NCBI GenBank assembly: GCA_031277975.1
Contig: JAITLI010000007.1
Span: forward strand, 1 to 50,754
Reading direction: 5' to 3'
DNA: 50,754 nt
Origin: Azoarcus sp.
GTDB lineage: Bacteria; Pseudomonadota; Gammaproteobacteria; Burkholderiales; Rhodocyclaceae
Part shown: piece after piece, positions 46,565 to 50,754 of the stretch
How the letters are laid out: every line of letters starts with the position of its first letter
How positions within the stretch are numbered: the stretch's first letter is position 1
The notes under the pieces: generated by a model
Databases searched by the model: none
What the model saw: the letters and a program-made list of their open reading frames with translations, nothing else
What the model was told of the DNA's origin: nothing
Position numbers and translations under genes: made by a program

Positions 46565-47422
46565 TCAGTGCTCTTCGTGCGCCTGACCGATATAGACAAG
46601 AGTCAGCATCATGAAGATGAAGGCCTGGAGCAGGATGATAAGGATATGGAAAATGGCCCATGCGGTACCGGCCAGGACATGACCGATGGCCAGCAGGACG
46701 CCGGAGGTGGAAACCGCCCACGCCCCGCCCATCAGCGCGATGAGCATGAACACCAGTTCGCCCGCGTACATGTTGCCGAACAGCCGCATGCCGTGCGAGA
46801 TGGTCTTGGCCAGGAATTCGATGATCTGCATGAGGAAATTCACCGGCCACAGCGCCGGGTGCGCGCCGAACGGCGCGGTGAAGAGTTCGTGCGCCCAGCC
46901 CGCCGCGCCCTTGATCTTGATGTTGTAATACACGCAGAGCAGCAACACGCCGATGGACATGCCGAGCGTGGCCGAAAGGTCGGCGGTCGGCACCACGCGC
47001 ATGTAGGCGTGCGGATTGTGCGTCGCCTGTTGCCAGAGCGTCGGCAGCAGGTCGACCGGCAGCAAATCCATCGCGTTCATGAAGAAAATCCACACGAACA
47101 CGGTCAGCGCCAGCGGCGCGACGAAACGGCGCGATTCGGCGCTGTGGATGATGCCCTTGGCCTGGTCGGCGACCATTTCGACGAGCATCTCGACGCCGCC
47201 CTGGAAACGTCCCGGCACGCCGGAAGTAGCCTTGCGCGCCGCCAGCCACAGCAGGAACACGGTCAGGATGCCAAGCCCGAGGGAATAGAACAACGTGTCG
47301 TAATTGACGATCGACCAATCGACGACGTTCGCCTGCCTTTCACCGGTGTTGTTGAGGTGGGTCAGGTGGTGGACGATGTATTCACCCGCGCTTGGGGCTT
47401 GTGCCGCGTGCTCAGTAGCCAT
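46565..47422 (-). CDS. atpB: ATP synthase F0 subunit a
   Basis: 285 residues with five to six membrane helices forming the proton half-channels next to the c-ring. The essential arginine lies in the helix [34 protein letters not shown] and [19 protein letters not shown] are also typical. The ATG at 47422 gives the standard start [20 protein letters not shown]. The longer frame back to 47671 is a run through atpI. It begins 2 nt after the atpI stop. Confidence 0.97.
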   Translation of the reverse strand: MATEHAAQAPSAGEYIVHHLTHLNNTGERQANVVDWSIVNYDTLFYSLGLGILTVFLLWLAARKATSGVPGRFQGGVEMLVEMVADQAKGIIHSAESRRFVAPLALTVFVWIFFMNAMDLLPVDLLPTLWQQATHNPHAYMRVVPTADLSATLGMSIGVLLLCVYYNIKIKGAAGWAHELFTAPFGAHPALWPVNFLMQIIEFLAKTISHGMRLFGNMYAGELVFMLIALMGGAWAVSTSGVLLAIGHVLAGTAWAIFHILIILLQAFIFMMLTLVYIGQAHEEH

Positions 47423-47424
47423 GT

Positions 47425-47766
47425 TCAGGTCTTCACCAAAAATGCAAACAAACTCGCTTTCAATGCCAGCGCCAGCCCGGCCAGGAACGCACCCCAATGG
47501 ACGTTCCCATACAGCATCGCCGTCAGCGCGAGCAGCCCCACGGTCGAGGCAAGCTTGACCAGCTCGCCCGCAACAAAGGCTGCTACTGTAGCACGTCCTT
47601 CGCGCAATGCTGTCACTGCAAGCCGCCACGCGAAAAACCCGCTCGGCACCGCATAGGCCAACCCCCCGCACGCCGCAGACAACGCCCCGCGCACCCCCAG
47701 GAAGATGGCCGCGACCGCCGCCGCCAGAAGCGTCGCTCCCAGTTGCAGCAAGACTGCCTTACGCAT
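47425..47766 (-). CDS. atpI: ATP synthase assembly protein AtpI
   Basis: 113 residues with four hydrophobic segments, first gene of atp operons, where it assists c-ring assembly or Mg2+ supply. It starts [20 protein letters not shown] at 47766. Further helices include [20 protein letters not shown] (typical of AtpI) and [17 protein letters not shown]. The sequence is poorly conserved in the family, and the position directly before atpB is the stronger argument. It follows parB by ~140 bp. Confidence 0.88.
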   Translation of the reverse strand: MRKAVLLQLGATLLAAAVAAIFLGVRGALSAACGGLAYAVPSGFFAWRLAVTALREGRATVAAFVAGELVKLASTVGLLALTAMLYGNVHWGAFLAGLALALKASLFAFLVKT

Positions 47767-47910
47767 TCCCTCTCCGCGCCGCCGGCGCGCCATTCGATGC
47801 CGCGACCGCCGAAAACGCCGCACATCCTAGGGGAGACGCCCCCGGCAAGTCAATCCGCTCCGCAACATGACAAAACAGAATACGCATACGGAATCGCGCC
47901 GCGCGCCTTT

Positions 47911-48762
47911 TCAGCGCAGGCGCCCGAGCAGACCATCGAGTTGTTCCAGACTGGCGAAGCGGATCACCACCTCGCCCGCGCCTTTTTTGTTCGCCTTGAT
48001 CCTGACCGTCGCGCCGATCGTATCGGCGATTTCTTCTTCCAGGCGCAATAGATCACGATCCGGAACCGGCACGGCTTTCAGCGAACGCGGCTCCAGGACT
48101 TGCCGCGCCAGCCTTTCCGCCTCGCGCACCGAAAGCTGCTTCGCCGCCACCAGATTGGCGATCCGGATCTGGCTGGCGCCGTCGAGCGGCAGCAGGGCGC
48201 GCGCATGCCCCATGTCGATGTCGCCCGCGATCAGCAGTTCCTGCACCGGCTGGACGAGATTGAGCAGCCGGAGCAAATTGCTCGCCGCCGGACGCGAGCG
48301 CCCCACCGCATCGGCGGCCTGCTGGTGCGTCATGCCGAATTCGTCGATCAGGCGTTGAATGCCGCCAGCTTCTTCGAGCGGATTGAGATTCTCGCGTTGG
48401 ATATTCTCGATGAGCGACATCGCCAGCGCCGCCTCGTCGGGAATCTCGCGCACCAAGCAGGGCACTTCGTCCAGCCCGGCGATGGCCGCCGCCCGCCAGC
48501 GCCGCTCGCCGGCGATGATTTCGTACTCACTCCCGCCCAGCGGACGCACCAGGATGGGCTGCATGATCCCCTGCGCCTTGATCGAAGCCGCCAATTCTTC
48601 GAGCGAACCGGGGTCCATGCGGGTACGGGGCTGATACTTGCCGGGGCGCAGGGACTCGCGCGCCAGGGTTTGCAGCTCGCCTTTCTCGGCCTCGTCATCG
48701 CGGTTGGCCGCCAGCAACGCATCAAGCCCGCGTCCGAGGCCCTTGGGTCTGGGTGGAGTCAT
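47911..48762 (-). CDS. parB: Chromosome-partitioning protein ParB
   Basis: 283 residues, CTPase clamp that loads at parS sites near the origin. It starts MTPPRPKGLGRGLDALLA, the ParA-activating N-terminus. The CTP/parS domain contains EIIAGERRWRAA and ENIQRENLNPLEEA. The helix-turn-helix region is FGMTHQQAADAVGRSRPAAS. A C-terminal dimerisation domain ends the protein. No parS palindrome (TGTTTCACGTGAAACA) was seen in the window. It lies 43 bp after parA. Confidence 0.95.
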   Translation of the reverse strand: MTPPRPKGLGRGLDALLAANRDDEAEKGELQTLARESLRPGKYQPRTRMDPGSLEELAASIKAQGIMQPILVRPLGGSEYEIIAGERRWRAAAIAGLDEVPCLVREIPDEAALAMSLIENIQRENLNPLEEAGGIQRLIDEFGMTHQQAADAVGRSRPAASNLLRLLNLVQPVQELLIAGDIDMGHARALLPLDGASQIRIANLVAAKQLSVREAERLARQVLEPRSLKAVPVPDRDLLRLEEEIADTIGATVRIKANKKGAGEVVIRFASLEQLDGLLGRLR

Positions 48763-48805
48763 ATCGTTTTCAACATCGTTCGCGCTGTTCGTGCTTCCAT
48801 TGCGG

Positions 48806-49576
48806 TCACAGCGTCTTGCCCCGTTCGATCAATTCTTCGGCGAACGCGAGATATGCCTGCGCACCGCGGGAAGCGCGGTCGAACACCACGCCCGGCAGGC
48901 CATGGCTGGGCGCTTCCGCCAGCCGGACATTGCGCGGCACCACGGCGCGGAACACCTTGTCGCCGAAATGGCTTTCGAGCTGGGCCGAAACCTGTTGCTG
49001 CAAGGTGATGCGGGGATCGAACATCACTCGCAGCAAGCCGATGATCTTGAGGTCGCGGTTGAGATTGGCATGCACTTTCTTGATCGAATTGACCAGATCG
49101 GAAAGCCCCTCCAGCGCATAATACTCGCACTGCATCGGGATGATGACCCCGTGCGCCGCGCACAACCCGTTGAGCGTCAGGAGCGACAGCGAAGGCGGGC
49201 AATCGACGAGCACGAAATCGTAATCGCCCCCGCACCCGGCCAATGCCTCGCGCAAGCGCTTCTCGCGCCGTTCGAGATTGACCAGTTCGATCTCCGCCCC
49301 GGCCAGATCGCGGTTGGCGGGCAGGATGTCGTAACCGCCCGGCGGCGAGACGACGCGGGTCGTCTCCAGCCCGGCCAGCCCCACCAGCACGTGATAGATC
49401 GAATGCGCGAGCGTGCGCTTGTCGATGCCGCTGCCCATGGTCGCATTGCCCTGTGGATCGAGATCGACCAGCAGCGTGCGCCGCCCCGCCTGATGCAGGG
49501 CGGCGGCAAGGTTGACGCTGGTGGTCGTCTTGCCCACCCCGCCTTTTTGATTGGCCACGCAAAAAATGTGCGCCAT
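48806..49576 (-). CDS. parA: Chromosome-partitioning ATPase ParA (Soj)
   Basis: 256 residues, deviant Walker ATPase that moves ParB-parS complexes over the nucleoid. Walker A is ANQKGGVGKTTTSVNLA, then LLVDLDPQGNAT and LVDCPPSLSLLTLNGL. The ATG at 49576 gives MAHIFCVANQKGG, the normal start. The extension to 49843 lacks conservation. It heads the parAB-atp block. The genes mnmG and rsmG commonly found before it are absent. Confidence 0.95.
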   Translation of the reverse strand: MAHIFCVANQKGGVGKTTTSVNLAAALHQAGRRTLLVDLDPQGNATMGSGIDKRTLAHSIYHVLVGLAGLETTRVVSPPGGYDILPANRDLAGAEIELVNLERREKRLREALAGCGGDYDFVLVDCPPSLSLLTLNGLCAAHGVIIPMQCEYYALEGLSDLVNSIKKVHANLNRDLKIIGLLRVMFDPRITLQQQVSAQLESHFGDKVFRAVVPRNVRLAEAPSHGLPGVVFDRASRGAQAYLAFAEELIERGKTL

Positions 49577-49933
49577 GGTCGTGAAGTGATGATTCCCCGG
49601 TGGATGTGTGCGGCCAGGCCGCCAAGGGGCTGATGATAACTTGCCCGGACGGCGGGCGGGGGGAATGGCGCACGCGCGGGAGCGGAGTGCGGATTCGATT
49701 GGCCGCCGCGCGCCGGATGGAACGAAGCCCTTTCCCGGCCTTGCGGGCCACCCCCTCACCCGCCCTGTATAACCGTCATATTCCGTATGGCTATAAACTT
49801 GTCTGACAAACATTTCTGAGTATTGATCACAGAGCCAGAGCATGAAATATCATCAAAAAATCATCAACATACAGCAAATACGTGTAGCGATTGCCGAAGT
49901 TGGGGTTTCATTCCCCTTTTTGGGGAGTGAGCG
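49577..49933. other. Repeat-rich gap upstream of parA
   Basis: 357 bp without a gene. It contains a fragment of the GC-rich dispersed repeat (about 49722-49766, CGAAGCCCTTTCCCGGCC then GCGGGCCACCCCCTCACCCG) and copy 2 of the 49-nt direct repeat (49781-49829). The parA promoter must lie here but no good consensus pair was found. Confidence 0.5.
49781..49829. repeat. 49-nt imperfect direct repeat, copy 2
   Basis: Same orientation as 34313-34361 with about 40 of 49 identical positions (shared TTCCGT, TATAAAC, CTGACAAACATTTC). It sits 105 bp before a truncated transposase gene. Confidence 0.55.
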
Positions 49934-50113
49934 ATGGGAGAGGTAAAAATAAAGGGATTGATTGAGCGGTTCGCGGACTTGCCGGGCAAGCGCGTCGTGG
50001 GGCGAACGGCGCACGATCTGCTGGACATCGTGGTCACCGCGCTGTGCGCGGTGATGTCCAGGGCTCAAGGCCAGGGGCGGAGCATCAAATTTTGCGTAAT
50101 TGCAGGGCGGTAG
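49934..50113 (+). pseudogene. ISAs1-like transposase, N-terminal fragment
   Basis: 59 codons from an ATG with GGGGAGTGAG upstream. The residues IERFADLPGKRV then TAHDLLDIVVTALCAVM match the conserved start of ISAs1-family transposases (F-x-DLPDPR … H-x-L-x-DILFIALCAVL). After ~45 residues the similarity ends and a TAG follows at 50111. The catalytic DDE domain is missing, so the element is dead. Confidence 0.65.
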
Positions 50114-50263
50114 CCAAATAATCCGGATTGTACGCAGCGGTTTTAAGAACCTGTTCAAAGTCTTTTAGAGCAGATTGGCAAATGGAAGCGCATATCCTCC
50201 GTCATGTAGCGCTCAGGTAATGGGAAAAATGCAGATCGACATGAGCCACATCAAGTTAATTTG

Positions 50264-50458
50264 CTATAAACAAAATACCAAAAATGCTAAATGGATAAAT
50301 TGCAAGCTGGTGTTGAGCAGGCGCTCGCGGTTCTTCCACAATCTCCTGTTCTTCTCCAACCAGGCGAAGCCGCGCTCGACGATCCAGCGCTTGGGGATGC
50401 CCTGGAAGGTATGTAACTCATTACGCTTGGCAATTACCAATGTCTTGCTCGATACCAA
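50264..50458 (-). pseudogene. IS5-family transposase, C-terminal fragment
   Basis: 64 codons on the minus strand. FQGIPKRWIVERGFAWLEKN, then RRLWKNRERLL and HLAFLVFCL, match the C-terminal end of IS5-group transposases (RRWVVERTFAWL-x-NRRL-x-KDYE…). The glutamate in VERGFAW is the last residue of the DDE triad. The N-terminal two thirds are missing and the neighbouring sequence on the far side is a receptor gene fragment. Confidence 0.75.
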
Positions 50459-50754
50459 AAGCTGGACGAGTTACTACGACGACGACGCCTATGGTGCGAG
50501 CATCGAATTCGGCGACGACCCGATCGCCGGCCACACCCTCAAAGGCGCGCTGCACTGGCGGCGCGACAATCATACCGAATGGCAGAAGACCCATGCCACG
50601 AGTTTCGTCGAACCCCGGCAGGATACCAATGAAGAATCTTCCACAACAAGGTCGATGACGCCATCGAATCGGTGCGCCTCGCGCCGCCGCATCCCTATGC
50701 CGGGCAAAGCCAGAGCCAGAATATCGGCGAGATCATCTACAAGGGCATCGAACT
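50454..50754 (+). pseudogene. TonB-dependent outer-membrane receptor fragment, frame-disrupted
   Basis: The first frame reads SWTSYYDDDAYGASIEFGDD, then AGHTLKGALHWRRDNHTEWQ and FVEPRQ, strands of a TonB-dependent receptor barrel. Near 50625-50636 the frame is lost, and a second frame continues IFHNKVDDAIESV, then QNIGEIIYKGIE, which is typical of a position well further along the same kind of barrel. A deletion plus frameshift has therefore joined two distant parts. The 5' end is cut by the IS5 fragment and the 3' end by the window. Confidence 0.65.

Noticed and set aside
47767-49933. parS site near parAB
   Set aside because: No TGTTTCACGTGAAACA or close variant was found in this or other intergenic stretches.

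Overview
The window reads as a high-GC betaproteobacterial chromosome segment, probably Rhodocyclales or Nitrosomonadales-like. This is inferred from several features: the yjgA/pmbA divergent pair, a DUF3460 protein, a long IF2, a BirA ligase without its DNA-binding domain, and the parAB-atpIBEFHAGDC order. No rRNA gene or strictly diagnostic gene is present, so the placement stays at class level.

Layout. 1-2.2 kb: the end of a hypothetical gene, a MITE-like inverted repeat, a Trp-rich hypothetical gene, an L,D-transpeptidase and yjgA. 2.3-6.3 kb: pmbA, murA, an NAD-dependent epimerase and a tRNA-His/Arg/Pro cluster on the minus strand. 6.4-13 kb: a promoter and leader hairpin followed by rimP-nusA-infB-rbfA-truB (transcription, translation initiation, 30S maturation, tRNA pseudouridine). 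13.2-16 kb: murB, a PACE-type membrane protein and trpS (minus). 16.3-20.2 kb: lpd, a repeat element, then a sugar epimerase plus undecaprenyl-phosphate glycosyl-1-phosphate transferase pair. 20.2-21.3 kb: hypothetical DNA and a transposase remnant. 21.5-30.6 kb (minus): a DnaQ-like exonuclease, DUF3460, hrpA, yacG-zapD-coaE, a SPOR protein, coaX and birA. 30.7-34.3 kb (minus): bioF-bioH-bioC-bioD behind a good sigma70 promoter that carries a perfect inverted repeat in its spacer.

34.3-40.3 kb holds the most unusual content, an apparently complete nitrogenase-like operon transcribed leftwards. It runs: a textbook sigma54 (-24/-12) promoter; a radical-SAM protein with a non-canonical CX8CX2C cluster motif; a 51-codon lipoprotein gene in the following gap; a NifH-like ATPase with its cluster cysteines; a NifD-like subunit; and a NifK-like subunit. 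Read by eye, the D-like subunit keeps only one of the three interface-cluster cysteines. It has also lost both residues that anchor FeMo-cofactor (Cys275 and His442 in Azotobacter numbering). The K-like subunit keeps three cysteines. This 3+1 arrangement resembles the single [4Fe-4S] of tetrapyrrole reductases (chlorophyllide oxidoreductase type) more than nitrogenase, yet no tetrapyrrole gene is nearby and a radical-SAM enzyme is present. I consider it a nitrogenase-superfamily reductase of unknown substrate.

40.8-49.6 kb is the complete F-type ATP synthase operon atpIBEFHAGDC preceded by parA-parB (minus). From 49.6 kb to the end is a mobile-element graveyard with ISAs1-like and IS5-like transposase fragments and a TonB-dependent receptor pseudogene. 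A ~49-nt imperfect direct repeat occurs both here and beside the nitrogenase-like operon. The mnmG/rsmG genes that often precede parA in this class are not seen in the DNA upstream of it here.
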